Origin: Sphingobium sp. D43FB
Lineage (GTDB): Bacteria; Pseudomonadota; Alphaproteobacteria; Sphingomonadales; Sphingomonadaceae
Direction: 5' to 3'
Length of the DNA: 64,000 nucleotides
Assembly: GCF_002312805.1 (NCBI RefSeq)
Contig: NZ_NMUA01000002.1
Coordinates: forward strand, 186,001-250,000
Shown here piece by piece: positions 53,299-63,681 of this stretch. The stretch's first letter is position 1, and each line of letters starts with the position of its first letter. The position numbers were made by a program, and so were the translations under genes. Under the pieces are notes generated by a model that ran no database searches, was not told the DNA's origin, and was given only the letters and a program-made list of their open reading frames with translations.

Positions 53299-53308
53299 GG
53301 AGGGACGC

Positions 53309-53581
53309 ATGACGCAGGCACATCCCGCAACACCCGCCGCCGACCCCTGGACGCGGCGGGCGCGACCGACCTTCCTCTATGTCATCTATGCCCTGCTGCT
53401 CTGGTCGGTGCCGATGGGCCTGATCGCAGGCTGGCGACCGGCGGTGGCAGGCGCGATCATCGGCGGGATGCGTGCCTATTTCAACGCCCTGCCCGAACCG
53501 CTCTATGCGCTCTTTGGCACCGGCTATCTGGGCTATACTGCGGCGCGCGCCTGGGGCAAGGCGAAGGGCGCGGACCTATAA
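53309..53581 (+). CDS. holin-like small membrane protein
   Basis: The 90-aa protein has two to three hydrophobic segments (FLYVIYALLLWSVPMGLIAG, AVAGAIIGGM, LYALFGTGYLGYTAARA) and a basic C-terminus, matching the 3TM phage/GTA holin family usually found behind GH108 enzymes. It starts 10 nt after the muramidase stop with AGGGAGGG as Shine-Dalgarno. The pair likely forms a lysis cassette. Confidence 0.8.
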   Translation: MTQAHPATPAADPWTRRARPTFLYVIYALLLWSVPMGLIAGWRPAVAGAIIGGMRAYFNALPEPLYALFGTGYLGYTAARAWGKAKGADL

Positions 53582-53585
53582 GCGC

Positions 53586-54257
53586 TTAGCGCCCGATCGT
53601 GAGCAGCGAAACCAGAATAGCGGTCAGAAAGGCGGCGACGAACACCAGGATCGCACCGCCCCATGCCCGCAATGGGCGCATGTTCAACATCGTGCGGAAC
53701 AGCATGGATTGCACCCACAGATACCAGAGCGTCGCGAATCCGGCGCCGCTCAGGCCCAGCGCCCATTTCCATGCACCGATATGCTGGGCCGTCATCGTGG
53801 CAATCGCAACCATCAAGGCATAGGCCGATACGAGATAGCATTGGCCAAAGAAGGGCGGTCGCAGATATTTGCGTTCGAGCGGCTGCCCCTTGCGCCGCAC
53901 GACATGCAGCGCGGCGAACAGCGGGAGCAGGCCATAGACGAAGGAGCACCAGAGGATGAGATTTTGATCCGAACTGACCACCATCGCGCCCACCGCATTA
54001 TGCGCCTGGATATGCTGCGTGTTGAGGCCCAATTCCAAGGCATGGAGCAAAGCCAGCGTGATCAGCAGCAGCAGGGGTGGACTGAGCGTATCGGTATATT
54101 GATCCTCGTCGGCATCGGTCTGTTCGTGATTGGAATAATCGATCATGCGCAGCGGGTGCCGCACCACCAGCCAGAGGGTGCGGGGATAATAGATCAGCCA
54201 GCACAGCAGTTCGAAAAGCAGATCTTCGAACGAACGGATGAGCTTGAGAAAATCCAA
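53586..54257 (-). CDS. conserved polytopic membrane protein of unknown role
   Basis: The 223-aa protein has an amphipathic N-terminus (MDFLKLIRSFEDLLFELLCW) and about five TM segments, with a cytoplasmic acidic loop DADEDQYTD near residue 50. I do not recognise the family with confidence; the layout is reminiscent of Yip1-type permease-like proteins. It is convergent with the holin (4 bp gap) and 26 bp downstream of the secreted protein gene on the same strand. Confidence 0.65.
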   Translation of the reverse strand: MDFLKLIRSFEDLLFELLCWLIYYPRTLWLVVRHPLRMIDYSNHEQTDADEDQYTDTLSPPLLLLITLALLHALELGLNTQHIQAHNAVGAMVVSSDQNLILWCSFVYGLLPLFAALHVVRRKGQPLERKYLRPPFFGQCYLVSAYALMVAIATMTAQHIGAWKWALGLSGAGFATLWYLWVQSMLFRTMLNMRPLRAWGGAILVFVAAFLTAILVSLLTIGR

Positions 54258-54283
54258 TCCCCGTCCCTTTCCTTGTGCGATCG

Positions 54284-55117
54284 TCAGAAGCGCCGATGCG
54301 CTGCGGCATCCACGGTATCGCAGGTGCCGCGAAAGGCGTAGTCGGCCAGGCCCTTTATGCTGATCTGTCCACTGGTGCGATTGATGTCGATCCGGGGCTT
54401 GTTAAGGCCATTCAGCCGATATTCGCCGGTAATCCGGTCGGGCTGCATCGAGACATTGTAGATGTCCCACCAACCATCCTCGGTGCCCCGCGAATGCAGC
54501 GGCGGGATGAGCTTCTTGGGCAGCTTGATATGGCCACCGCCTTCCCAGAACTGGATCATGACCGAAGCGTCGAACTGTTCCGCCGTCATTTCGACGCGAT
54601 TGCCATAGTGATAGCGTTTTTTGTCGGAATCCCAGGTCCAGCCATAGCTGTTGGCAACGCCGGGCCGCTGTCCATCACCAAAGCAGACCAGGCCGAGTTG
54701 GACCCTGTCGTTCATTTGGGCGCTGTCATCGGCAGCATAGCTGGGCGCGACGCGGTCGGGCCGGGGCCGCGCATAGCCGATATCGGGTCGATGGGGCGCG
54801 CCACCATGGCCGCTGGGCGTGCGGGCGGATTCGCCGCAATCGGGTGCGGGGGATTCGGTGATGGCCTGATAGCGACCGTCATAAGTCACGACGCTGAGGC
54901 ATTGCCGCCGATCGCCGTTCCACCAAAAGGTCCATTTGCGGTCATCGCCGGTTTCGATCCGCACGAACCGGTAGCCGCGCGCTTTGAGCTGAGTCTCGCC
55001 GCCTGCACCCTTGGCACCGACCAGATCGGCAACGTCGGCGGGCGTCTGGGCGAGGGCTGGAGCCGAAATCAGCAGGCCAAAAGGAAGAAGGATATGGGAC
55101 GCACGCATTACGGGCAT
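54284..55117 (-). CDS. secreted protein of unknown function, 277 aa
   Basis: A signal peptide ends at APALAQ (about residue 24). The N-terminal half (GYRFVRIETGDDRKWTFWWN and CLSVVTYDGRYQAI) matches a small repeat-like module seen in other proteobacterial exported proteins of unknown role; the C-terminal half (RVEMTAEQFDASVMIQFWEG onward) has no family I can name. The start is set at MPVMRASH. It is upstream of the membrane protein and may form an envelope operon with it. Confidence 0.7.
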   Translation of the reverse strand: MPVMRASHILLPFGLLISAPALAQTPADVADLVGAKGAGGETQLKARGYRFVRIETGDDRKWTFWWNGDRRQCLSVVTYDGRYQAITESPAPDCGESARTPSGHGGAPHRPDIGYARPRPDRVAPSYAADDSAQMNDRVQLGLVCFGDGQRPGVANSYGWTWDSDKKRYHYGNRVEMTAEQFDASVMIQFWEGGGHIKLPKKLIPPLHSRGTEDGWWDIYNVSMQPDRITGEYRLNGLNKPRIDINRTSGQISIKGLADYAFRGTCDTVDAAAHRRF

Positions 55118-55219
55118 GGAGATACTCCCTGTTTCGTCCGCCTGCCTGCCCGCAAAGGAGCATAGCGACTTCAAGCGTCGGGAAAATAGCAAAAAGATGC
55201 GGTACGCTGAAAATGAGAG

Positions 55220-55249
55220 GGGCCGCCGAACCCAAAGGTTCGACGGCCC
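55220..55249 (-). terminator. hairpin ending the micro-ORF transcript
   Basis: On the minus strand GGGCCG-T-CGAACC with loop and GGTTCG-G-CGGCCC form a 12-bp stem with one mismatch, followed by CTCTCATTTTC. This is a weak-tail intrinsic terminator about 135 nt after the micro-ORF stop. Confidence 0.55.
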
Positions 55250-55383
55250 ATCATTGACATGGTCAGCGGCCGAAAGTGCCGCCCAGGGGAAATGATTGTC
55301 GCGCTATCCTGCCTGCACGGGGATGGCCTGTCTGTTGGCGCTTGAAATCCCGTTTGCAGGGAGGATCGACGGCACAGCGTCGC

Positions 55384-55440
55384 TCAGCGGCGCATTTCCC
55401 GAATGGACTTGACCGACCCCATTGCTGAACCATGAGACAT
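55384..55440 (-). CDS. 18-codon micro-ORF with an almost complete anti-16S Shine-Dalgarno
   Basis: On the minus strand ATG at 55438-55440 opens MSHGSAMGSVKSIREMRR and stops at TGA. GAAAGGAGGTGATCC (55442-55456) is complementary to 15 nt of the 16S 3' tail, with AGGAGG 7 nt before the ATG; no other gene in the window has such a site. A promoter (55569-55598) and a hairpin terminator (55220-55249) frame an RNA of about 350 nt. The peptide is basic and could be amphipathic. No homolog is known to me. It could be a leader peptide, a small effector or part of a dual-function RNA. Confidence 0.45.
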   Translation of the reverse strand: MSHGSAMGSVKSIREMRR

Positions 55441-55568
55441 CGGATCACCTCCTTTCGCTATGTTGAAGCCCGCGTGGCCCGCTTCAGGCGTCTGCCCTTG
55501 GCCTGTCCACACCGCGAATGTGAATCAGGTGGGGAGGATGATCAAGCCTTGTAAAATTCTTTTTTCGA

Positions 55569-55598
55569 ATCATACTTCTTCGTCCGCGCTTTTCCCAA
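55569..55598 (-). promoter_or_regulatory. promoter of the micro-ORF RNA
   Basis: On the minus strand TTGGGA (55593-55598) and TATGAT (55569-55574) are spaced 18 bp, close to the sigma-70 consensus in an A+T-rich setting. The expected start point is near 55562, giving a 5' leader of about 120 nt before the micro-ORF. Between 55118 and 55613 there is no other gene. Confidence 0.5.
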
Positions 55599-55613
55599 CT
55601 GCGTCGAAATTCC

Positions 55614-56171
55614 CTAGCCCCGGCAATCTTCGATCACCCGTGCGACTTCCGCCCAGGCAGGCAGGATCAGCGGGGCAAGCCCCTGCACCTCCACCGCAAA
55701 CTTACCCCGGCTATAGGCAATCTGGTCCAGCGTGACGTCGGAAGCGGCGCGGACGGCCTGGACCTGCGATTGCGGCGCGGGGACGCTGGTGGTCGGCCAA
55801 AGGACGGCGCCATAGCTGGTGCGCAGTGTCATCGCCCCCTGCCCTGTGCCCATGCGCACTACGGCTATCCGGCTCGTCGCCCGGTCGCAGCGGACGGCGA
55901 GGTGCGGGGCGGTCGCGCTGGGGCCGAAGGACGCGACCGATCCGGTCGGTTCCGGCCGGTAGGTCCAGGTGCCGGGCGTCGTCGGACGATTATGCCATTC
56001 CGTGGCCACCGGCGCGGGGGTGGCAGGCGCGATCGGCGGTGGCGCCGGAGCCGGGCGCGGCGCTGGCGTCGGCGCTGGAGCGGGTGCCCGCTGCGCGGGG
56101 CCGACACAGGAGCCGAGCAGGACCAGCAGGGGGGACAGGGCGGCAAAGGAAGGGATGAGGCGCATCACCAA
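55614..56171 (-). CDS. Pro/Ala-rich putative lipoprotein of unknown function
   Basis: The 185-aa protein has a type II signal with lipobox LLGSC (cysteine near residue 22), a Pro/Ala-rich linker (about 28-56) and a globular domain with AVRCDRATSRIAVVR and a C-terminal Cys (EDCRG) that may pair with it. The family was not recognised. It lies 51 bp after the methyltransferase gene on the same strand. Confidence 0.7.
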   Translation of the reverse strand: MVMRLIPSFAALSPLLVLLGSCVGPAQRAPAPAPTPAPRPAPAPPPIAPATPAPVATEWHNRPTTPGTWTYRPEPTGSVASFGPSATAPHLAVRCDRATSRIAVVRMGTGQGAMTLRTSYGAVLWPTTSVPAPQSQVQAVRAASDVTLDQIAYSRGKFAVEVQGLAPLILPAWAEVARVIEDCRG

Positions 56172-56222
56172 CCCATGCCGGAGCCGGGCGGGCGGCTCAA
56201 GGCGAAAAGGTCCAAGCGACGC

Positions 56223-57092
56223 TTAGCGCCGCCAGCGTGCCCAGATGGCGGTGGGCAACAACAGGCCGCGTGCTTCCTCCCGCACGGCCAGTTCCCCGAC
56301 CTCGACCGTGCCAGGCAGGTCGGCGAACGCCTGCCGCAGCAATTCGCCGATCGCCAGCGCCGACATGCGAACGGCATAGACGGTGAGGAACAGGAAGCGG
56401 CTGTCGGCATCGAGCAACTGACGGCAATTGGCGATGAGGGCGGGCAAATCCTCCTCCAGTCGCCAGACTTCGCCGTCAGGGCCGCGCCCATATTTGGGCG
56501 GGTCGAGCAAGATGCCGTCATAGCGGCGGCCGCGCCGGACTTCGCGGGCGACGAATTTGGCCGCATCTTCGACGATCCAGCGAATCGGTTTGTCCGCCAT
56601 GCCCGACAGATCGGCATTGGCGCGGGCCTGCGCCACCGACTTCTTCGACGCATCGACATGGACCATGCGCGCGCCGCTGGCCGACATGGCGAGCGTGCCG
56701 ACCCCGGTATAGCCGAACAGGTTCATGACTTCGGCCTCCGCCTTGTCGGCGGTGCGTTCCCGCATCCAGTCCCACACGGGGGCCATGTCCGGGAAGAAGC
56801 CGAGATGGCGGAAGGGTGTGCAACTCGACTGGAAGGTCACTTCCTGCCAGCTCAGCGGCCAGCCATCGGCGGGGGCTGGCTGGTCATAATACCAGCGACC
56901 GCCGCCATCCTCGTCCGATCCGGGAACAAATTCGGCGTCGGCCTTCCAATCTTCGGTCGCGGGCGCCCACATCGCCTGGGGTTCGGGGCGGATGAAGCGG
57001 TAGCGGCCATAGCGCTCCAGCTTGCGGCCGTTGCCGCAATCGATCAGGCCATAATCGGCCCAGGGTTCGCCGATGAGGGTTTGCAGATTCAT
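56223..57092 (-). CDS. class I SAM-dependent RNA methyltransferase (RlmI/RlmK-like)
   Basis: The 289-aa protein has the Rossmann SAM motif VMNLFGYTGVGTLAMSASGA (near residue 150), acidic D in VHVDASKKSV, and the catalytic-type LDPPKYGRGP (DPPx), like COG1092 23S rRNA methyltransferases. It lacks an N-terminal PUA domain, so it is a shorter variant. The substrate base is not determinable from the sequence. The start ATG is followed upstream by the palindrome at 57111. Confidence 0.85.
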   Translation of the reverse strand: MNLQTLIGEPWADYGLIDCGNGRKLERYGRYRFIRPEPQAMWAPATEDWKADAEFVPGSDEDGGGRWYYDQPAPADGWPLSWQEVTFQSSCTPFRHLGFFPDMAPVWDWMRERTADKAEAEVMNLFGYTGVGTLAMSASGARMVHVDASKKSVAQARANADLSGMADKPIRWIVEDAAKFVAREVRRGRRYDGILLDPPKYGRGPDGEVWRLEEDLPALIANCRQLLDADSRFLFLTVYAVRMSALAIGELLRQAFADLPGTVEVGELAVREEARGLLLPTAIWARWRR

Positions 57093-57110
57093 ACCAACCT
57101 CCGTTCGCCC

Positions 57111-57202
57111 TGAGCCTGTCGAAGCCTGTCCTGAGCTTCGCCGAAGGGGGCCGCACTGTTCTTCAAGAAAGGACAGGGCTTCGACAAGCTCAGCCCGAAC
57201 GG
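57111..57202. repeat. long inverted repeat element, copy 2 (methyltransferase-thrC gap)
   Basis: The left arm CCGTTCGCCCTGAGCCTGTC and right arm GACAAGCTCAGCCCGAACGG are near-complementary; an inner CTTCGCCGAAG palindrome lies between. Compared with the copy at 47115-47199 the arms differ by a few swapped G/C bases that keep pairing. Confidence 0.85.
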
Positions 57203-57208
57203 TGGTTG

Positions 57209-58609
57209 TCAGGCGCGCGGCGTCGCGCGCTCGGCGACATAGGCGGTTACCGCCTCGAACGTGCCAGGCAGCTTCACATAGCTTTCCTCACGCGCGAACA
57301 GGTCGCCGACGCGCGCGGGCAGCGGCGGGCGGGTGCCGGTGGCGCGCTCGACCGCGTCGCGGAACTTGGCCGGGTGCGCCGTCGCCAGCGTGACGACCGG
57401 GATCGACGCATCGACGCCTGCCTCACGCGCAGCGGCAAGGCCGATGGCGCTGTGCGGGTCGATGATCTGCCCCGACCCGTCATAGGCCCAGCGCATCGCC
57501 ATGGTCATGCTGTCGGCATCGATGCGTGCCGAAGAAAAGAGCGCCGCCGCCCCGTCGCGCTGGGCGTTGGTCAGCCGCATCGCCTTGCTGGCTTCGAACC
57601 CGCGCATCTGGTCGGCCAGCGCCTGGCCATTGCGCCCGCCCGCGTCGAACAGCAGTCGTTCGAAATTGGAGCTGACCTGAATGTCCATGCTGGGCGTCGC
57701 GGTCGGCACGACCTGACCCTGGCTGTAATCGCCATCGGACAAGGCGCGATGCAAGATGTCGTTGACGTTGGTGGCCACGATCAGCTTGGCGACGGGCAAC
57801 CCCATCTTCGCGGCGACATAGCCCGCGAACACGTCACCGAAATTGCCCGTGGGGACCGAGAAGGCCACCGGGCGTTCGGGCGACCCCAAGCGCACGGCGG
57901 CGTAGAAATAATAGACGACCTGCGCCATCAACCGGGCCCAGTTGATCGAGTTGACGGCCGACAGGTTGAACCGGCGCGAGAAATCCGCGTCGTTGAACAT
58001 GCGCTTCACCAGCGCCTGCGCATCGTCGAAACTGCCGTCGATCGCGATATTATAGACGTTGGGCGCGCGCACCGTGGTCATCTGCCGCCGTTGCACGTCG
58101 GACACCCGGCCATCGGGATGGAGCATGAAAATGTCGATCTTCTCGCGCCCCGCCACGGCGTCGATCGCCGCCGACCCGGTATCGCCCGACGTCGCGCCGA
58201 CGATGGTCAGGTGATCGTCACGGCGCGACAGGAAGCGTTCGAACAATTGTCCCAGCAATTGCAGCGCGACATCCTTGAACGCCAGGGTCGGGCCGTGGAA
58301 CAGTTCGAGCAGCCAATGCTGATGATCGAGCTGCACCAGCGGCACGACCGCCTGATGGCTGAACCGGCTATAGGCGGTGGTGCATAGTTCGCGTAATTCG
58401 TCCTCGGTCAGCGAACCGGCGACGAAGGGGGTCATGACCCGCACCGCGGTTTCGACATAGGACAGGCCACCAAGGGCGCGAATGTCTTCGGGAGAGAAAC
58501 TGGGCCAGCTTGTCGGCAGATACAGCCCGCCATCGGACGCCAGCCCCGCCAGCGTCACATCCTCGAAACCGAGCGACGGCGCGCTCCCCCTGGTGCTTTG
58601 ATATTGCAT
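57209..58609 (-). CDS. thrC: threonine synthase
   Basis: ThrC converts O-phosphohomoserine to threonine using PLP. The 466-aa protein is the long type: STRGSAPSLGFEDVTLAGLA at the start, the PLP lysine in FHGPTLAFKDVALQLLGQLF (near residue 115), and the phosphate loop ATSGDTGSAAI. The start at 58609 (MQYQSTRG) is standard; further upstream the frame runs into SURF1. It is 44 bp from SURF1 on the same strand. Confidence 0.96.
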   Translation of the reverse strand: MQYQSTRGSAPSLGFEDVTLAGLASDGGLYLPTSWPSFSPEDIRALGGLSYVETAVRVMTPFVAGSLTEDELRELCTTAYSRFSHQAVVPLVQLDHQHWLLELFHGPTLAFKDVALQLLGQLFERFLSRRDDHLTIVGATSGDTGSAAIDAVAGREKIDIFMLHPDGRVSDVQRRQMTTVRAPNVYNIAIDGSFDDAQALVKRMFNDADFSRRFNLSAVNSINWARLMAQVVYYFYAAVRLGSPERPVAFSVPTGNFGDVFAGYVAAKMGLPVAKLIVATNVNDILHRALSDGDYSQGQVVPTATPSMDIQVSSNFERLLFDAGGRNGQALADQMRGFEASKAMRLTNAQRDGAAALFSSARIDADSMTMAMRWAYDGSGQIIDPHSAIGLAAAREAGVDASIPVVTLATAHPAKFRDAVERATGTRPPLPARVGDLFAREESYVKLPGTFEAVTAYVAERATPRA

Positions 58610-58653
58610 GATGGGAAAGCGCGGTAGCGACCCCTGCGCCGCTGGGCAAGTAT

Positions 58654-59313
58654 TTACGGGGCTTTGGCCGCGTTCCGACGGCGCAGTGCGAGAATATAGA
58701 TGACGATGGCGATCGCGGCGAAGAAGAACCACTGCACCGCATAGGCGAGATGATTGTTGGGAACGTCGGCGGCGCTGGGCGGTGCGCTGGCCTTCATGCC
58801 CGTTGGCGCGGTGCGCGCGATGAGCATGGGCCGGAGCGGCGTCGCCTTGCCGCCTATGCGCGAAATGAGGGCGCGATGGTCGGGCTCTTCGCTGATCCAG
58901 CCTGCAATCTGACCGCCGGTCCAATCGGGCTTGGCATCGGGCCGCTGCGTCACGCCGACCGCGACGAGCGCACCCGGTCCTTCCGCGCCGGTCGCGCATT
59001 GGGCGATATGGCGATAGCCGGTGCTGCCGTCAGCGGCGCGGCCAGCCTCCACCTGCCAGCCGACCACGCGCAGGCAATGGAGCGACGAGGGGCGAAAGAG
59101 CAGGTCGGGTCCGACCGGGGGCATCGCCGGAAAGGCGACGGGCGGCTTGCCGGGATTGCTGGCGGCGAGGTTCAAGGCCGCTGCCTTTTCCGCGCGGCGA
59201 TCGATTTGCCAGATGCCGAGGCCGATCATCACCAGCACGGCGAGCGCGACGATGATGGTCGGGATCAGGGGGATGCGCGTGATGCGCGGGGCGGGATCGG
59301 GCAAGGGGTCCAT
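58654..59313 (-). CDS. SURF1 family cytochrome oxidase assembly protein
   Basis: SURF1 helps insert heme a into oxidase subunit I. The 219-aa protein has two terminal TM helices (IIVALAVLVMIGLGIWQ and LAYAVQWFFFAAIAIVIYIL) around a periplasmic domain with GGQIAGWIS and PNNHLAYAVQWF, the family C-terminal signature. The start at MDPLPDP is preferred to a longer frame. It ends the cta group downstream of ctaE. Confidence 0.9.
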   Translation of the reverse strand: MDPLPDPAPRITRIPLIPTIIVALAVLVMIGLGIWQIDRRAEKAAALNLAASNPGKPPVAFPAMPPVGPDLLFRPSSLHCLRVVGWQVEAGRAADGSTGYRHIAQCATGAEGPGALVAVGVTQRPDAKPDWTGGQIAGWISEEPDHRALISRIGGKATPLRPMLIARTAPTGMKASAPPSAADVPNNHLAYAVQWFFFAAIAIVIYILALRRRNAAKAP

Positions 59314-59398
59314 GGGCTGGATACATAGCGCCCCGCAGCACAAAAGAAAACGGCCGGAGCGATGCCCCGGCCGTGCGTCTCATTTTAGGAGATGGTGC

Positions 59399-60226
59399 TT
59401 AGCCGTGAACCGGCGCGCCCCAGCCACCCCAGACATAAATGGCGACGAAGAGGAACAACCACACCACGTCGACAAAGTGCCAGTACCAGGCGGCGGCTTC
59501 GAAGCCGAAATGCTGGCGCGGGGTGAAGTGGCCCTTGTAGGCGCGGGCCAGGTTGACGATCAGGAAGATCGTGCCGACCAGAACGTGGAAGCCATGGAAG
59601 CCGGTCGCCATATAGAAGGCGGAGCTGTAGGGGTTGCCGCCGAAGTCGAACGGGGCGTGGGCATATTCATAAGCCTGCACGCAGGAGAAGACCGCGCCCA
59701 GGATGATGGTGCACCACAGACCCTTGATCATGCCATCGCGATCGCCGTGGATCAGCGCGTGGTGCGACCAGGTGATGGTCGTGCCCGAACAGAGCAGGAT
59801 CAGCGTGTTGAGCAAGGGCAGTTCGAAGGCGTTCATGACTTCCACGCCCTTGGACGGGAACAAGCCGTCGATCGGGGGAAGCGCGCTGGGGAAGAGGGCA
59901 AAGTCGAAGAACGCCCAGAACCAGCCGACGAAGAACATGACTTCCGACGCGATGAACAGGATCATGCCGTAGCGCAGATGCAACTGGACCACAGGCGTAT
60001 GGTCACCCGCATGGGCTTCGGCGACGACATGCGCCCACCAGCTGTAGAAGGTGAAGAGGACGCCGGCGAAACCGAGCATGAACACCCAGCCGCCGCCAGC
60101 GGGCAGCGCATCTGGATGCATCCACATGATCGCGCCCATCGCCATGACGAGCACCGACATCGAACCGAACAACGGCCAGATGCTGGGCGGGAGAATATGA
60201 TAATCGTGATTCTTGGCGCCTGCCAT
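59399..60226 (-). CDS. ctaE: cytochrome c oxidase subunit III
   Basis: The 275-aa, seven-TM COX3 subunit of the aa3 oxidase shows PPSIWPLFGSM at the start, SEVMFFVGWFWAFFD, TWSHHALIHGDRDG and the C-terminal FEAAAWYWHFVDVVWLFLF. It follows ctaG by 37 bp. The start MAGAKNHD is used. Confidence 0.97.
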   Translation of the reverse strand: MAGAKNHDYHILPPSIWPLFGSMSVLVMAMGAIMWMHPDALPAGGGWVFMLGFAGVLFTFYSWWAHVVAEAHAGDHTPVVQLHLRYGMILFIASEVMFFVGWFWAFFDFALFPSALPPIDGLFPSKGVEVMNAFELPLLNTLILLCSGTTITWSHHALIHGDRDGMIKGLWCTIILGAVFSCVQAYEYAHAPFDFGGNPYSSAFYMATGFHGFHVLVGTIFLIVNLARAYKGHFTPRQHFGFEAAAWYWHFVDVVWLFLFVAIYVWGGWGAPVHG

Positions 60227-60263
60227 GACGTGCTCTTCCCTGTTCGCGTTATCGTTGCTTGCC

Positions 60264-60842
60264 TTAGCTTGCCTTCTTGCCCGGCTCAACCGGGTAGAAT
60301 GTGTAGCTTAGCGTAATCTGTTGCGTGTCCTTGTTGTCGGCATCGTCGAGGATCTTGGGATCGACGAAATAGAGGACGGGCATCCGCACCTCCTGGCCCG
60401 GCTGCAAGGTCTGCTCGGTGAAGCAGAAACACTGGATCTTGGTGAAATAGGCGCCCGCCTGGGTCGGCGTGACGTTGAAACTGGCCGTGCCGGTCACGGG
60501 CTTGTCGGACATGTTCTTCGCGATGAAGATCGCCATGTCCTTGCGCCCCACGGTGACGGTATCCGTCCGATGTTCGGGGTAGAATTGCCAGGGCATGCCC
60601 GGCTGCACATTCGAATCGAAGCGGATGGACATGGTGTGGCCAGCCGCTTCGCTGACCTGCACATTGGCGTCCGCGCGCATGGTGGTGCCGCCGAACCCGG
60701 TCTGTTCGCAAAAGATGCGATAGAGCGGAACCGACGCGAAACCGAGCGCCAGCATCGACAGGCCGACGCCCGCCATGGTCAGCATCGTCCGGCGGTTGCG
60801 CCGGTCGCGGTCGAAGGGGGACGGCGGTAGGGTGGCCATCAT
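60264..60842 (-). CDS. ctaG: cytochrome c oxidase assembly protein CtaG/Cox11
   Basis: CtaG delivers copper to the CuB site. The 192-aa protein has one N-terminal TM helix (LTMAGVGLSMLALGFASVPL) and a periplasmic immunoglobulin-like domain with the copper motif IQCFCFTEQTL (CFCF) and MPVLYFVDP. The tandem ATGs at 60839 and 60842 overlap the stop of the 45-aa gene. Confidence 0.95.
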   Translation of the reverse strand: MMATLPPSPFDRDRRNRRTMLTMAGVGLSMLALGFASVPLYRIFCEQTGFGGTTMRADANVQVSEAAGHTMSIRFDSNVQPGMPWQFYPEHRTDTVTVGRKDMAIFIAKNMSDKPVTGTASFNVTPTQAGAYFTKIQCFCFTEQTLQPGQEVRMPVLYFVDPKILDDADNKDTQQITLSYTFYPVEPGKKAS

Positions 60843-60976
60843 AGCGTGTCGCTCGTGCCGATCTTCGCCAGGGTGATGGCGAAGAAGAGGATGACGAAAA
60901 AGCCGAGCAGCAGGCCCGTGACGAGCGAGCGCGACTTCTGCCGGGCGCGGATGATATCTTCTTCTTCGGGGGTCAT
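60839..60976 (-). CDS. 45-aa single-TM protein of the cta cluster
   Basis: The product [20 protein letters not shown] is followed by one TM helix ([19 protein letters not shown]) and a short tail. It overlaps ctaB at its start and ctaG at its end by 4 nt, so it is translationally tied to both. Tiny membrane proteins occur at this position in other alphaproteobacterial cta clusters and probably assist oxidase assembly; the function is not established. Confidence 0.8.
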   Translation of the reverse strand: MTPEEEDIIRARQKSRSLVTGLLLGFFVILFFAITLAKIGTSDTL

Positions 60977-61881
60977 GCCATTACCCAGCGGTCTACGACC
61001 ACTGCTCCAAAGAGAAGGAAAAGATAGAGGATCGAATATTTGAACAAGCGCCGCTCTGGCTGCATCCGCGTCTGATCGCTTTCGCGGCGGCGATAGACCT
61101 GGAAGGCAAATACGGCGAACAATGCTGTGCCGAGCAGCGCGACGGTGCCGTAGATCGGCCCGGTTAGGCGCAACAGCACCGGGGCCATGGCCGCTACCGC
61201 CATGATCGCGGTGTAGAACCATATCTGGCGGCGGGTGACGACCTCGCCCGACACGACGGGCAGCATCGGGATGCCAGCAGCAGCATAATCGGTCTTCACG
61301 AACAGCGCGAGCGCCCAGAAATGGGGCGGTGTCCAGAAGAAGATCAGCATGAACAGGGCGATCGGCATCGCGGTGATATCGCCAGTGACGGCGGCCCAGC
61401 CGATGACCGGCGGGAATGCGCCCGCTGCGCCGCCGATCACGATATTCTGCGCCGTGCGGGGCTTGAGCCAGATGGTGTAGATGAAGACGTAGAAGAGGAT
61501 CGAGACGGCCAGCACCGCGGCGGCGAGCCAGTTGGTCGCCATGCCCATCAGGATGACCGAGAAGAAGGATAGGCCGACACCGAAGTGCAGCGCCGACTGG
61601 CGATCCATACGCCCGGCGGGCAGCGGCCGGTTGGCGGTGCGCTTCATCTTCGCGTCGATATCCGCCTCATACCATTGATTGAGGCTAGCAGCGGATCCGG
61701 CGCCAAGGGCGATGCAGAGGATGGCCGTGAAAGCGAGAACCGGGTGGATGGTGCCGGGTGCCGCCAGCAGGCCGCACAGGCCCGTGAACACGACCAATGT
61801 CATGACGCGCGGCTTGGTCAGCGCGAGGAAGTCGCGCCAATGGGCCGTGATCGGGGTCGATATCATCGTCGCGGTCGTCAT
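60973..61881 (-). CDS. ctaB: protoheme IX farnesyltransferase
   Basis: CtaB converts heme b to heme o for the aa3 oxidase. The 302-aa UbiA-type prenyltransferase has [20 protein letters not shown] (Asp-rich, about residue 80) and the second motif near [13 protein letters not shown], with about nine TM helices. The start [10 protein letters not shown] is used; it lies 90 bp after ctaD and overlaps the 45-aa gene. Confidence 0.96.
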   Translation of the reverse strand: MTTATMISTPITAHWRDFLALTKPRVMTLVVFTGLCGLLAAPGTIHPVLAFTAILCIALGAGSAASLNQWYEADIDAKMKRTANRPLPAGRMDRQSALHFGVGLSFFSVILMGMATNWLAAAVLAVSILFYVFIYTIWLKPRTAQNIVIGGAAGAFPPVIGWAAVTGDITAMPIALFMLIFFWTPPHFWALALFVKTDYAAAGIPMLPVVSGEVVTRRQIWFYTAIMAVAAMAPVLLRLTGPIYGTVALLGTALFAVFAFQVYRRRESDQTRMQPERRLFKYSILYLFLLFGAVVVDRWVMA

Positions 61882-61971
61882 ACTTGTTCCGGCCCCACCA
61901 TTTGGGGGCATATAGCATAAGGGGGGCGGGCGACTGTCACCCGCCCCCGATCATGTCAGTCCGTCCAGCGA

Positions 61972-63681
<1,710 letters not shown>

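Noticed and set aside
55263-55448. 61-codon minus-strand frame overlapping the micro-ORF
   Set aside because: Its GTG start lies inside the Shine-Dalgarno and it lacks its own; the 18-codon frame fits that site exactly.
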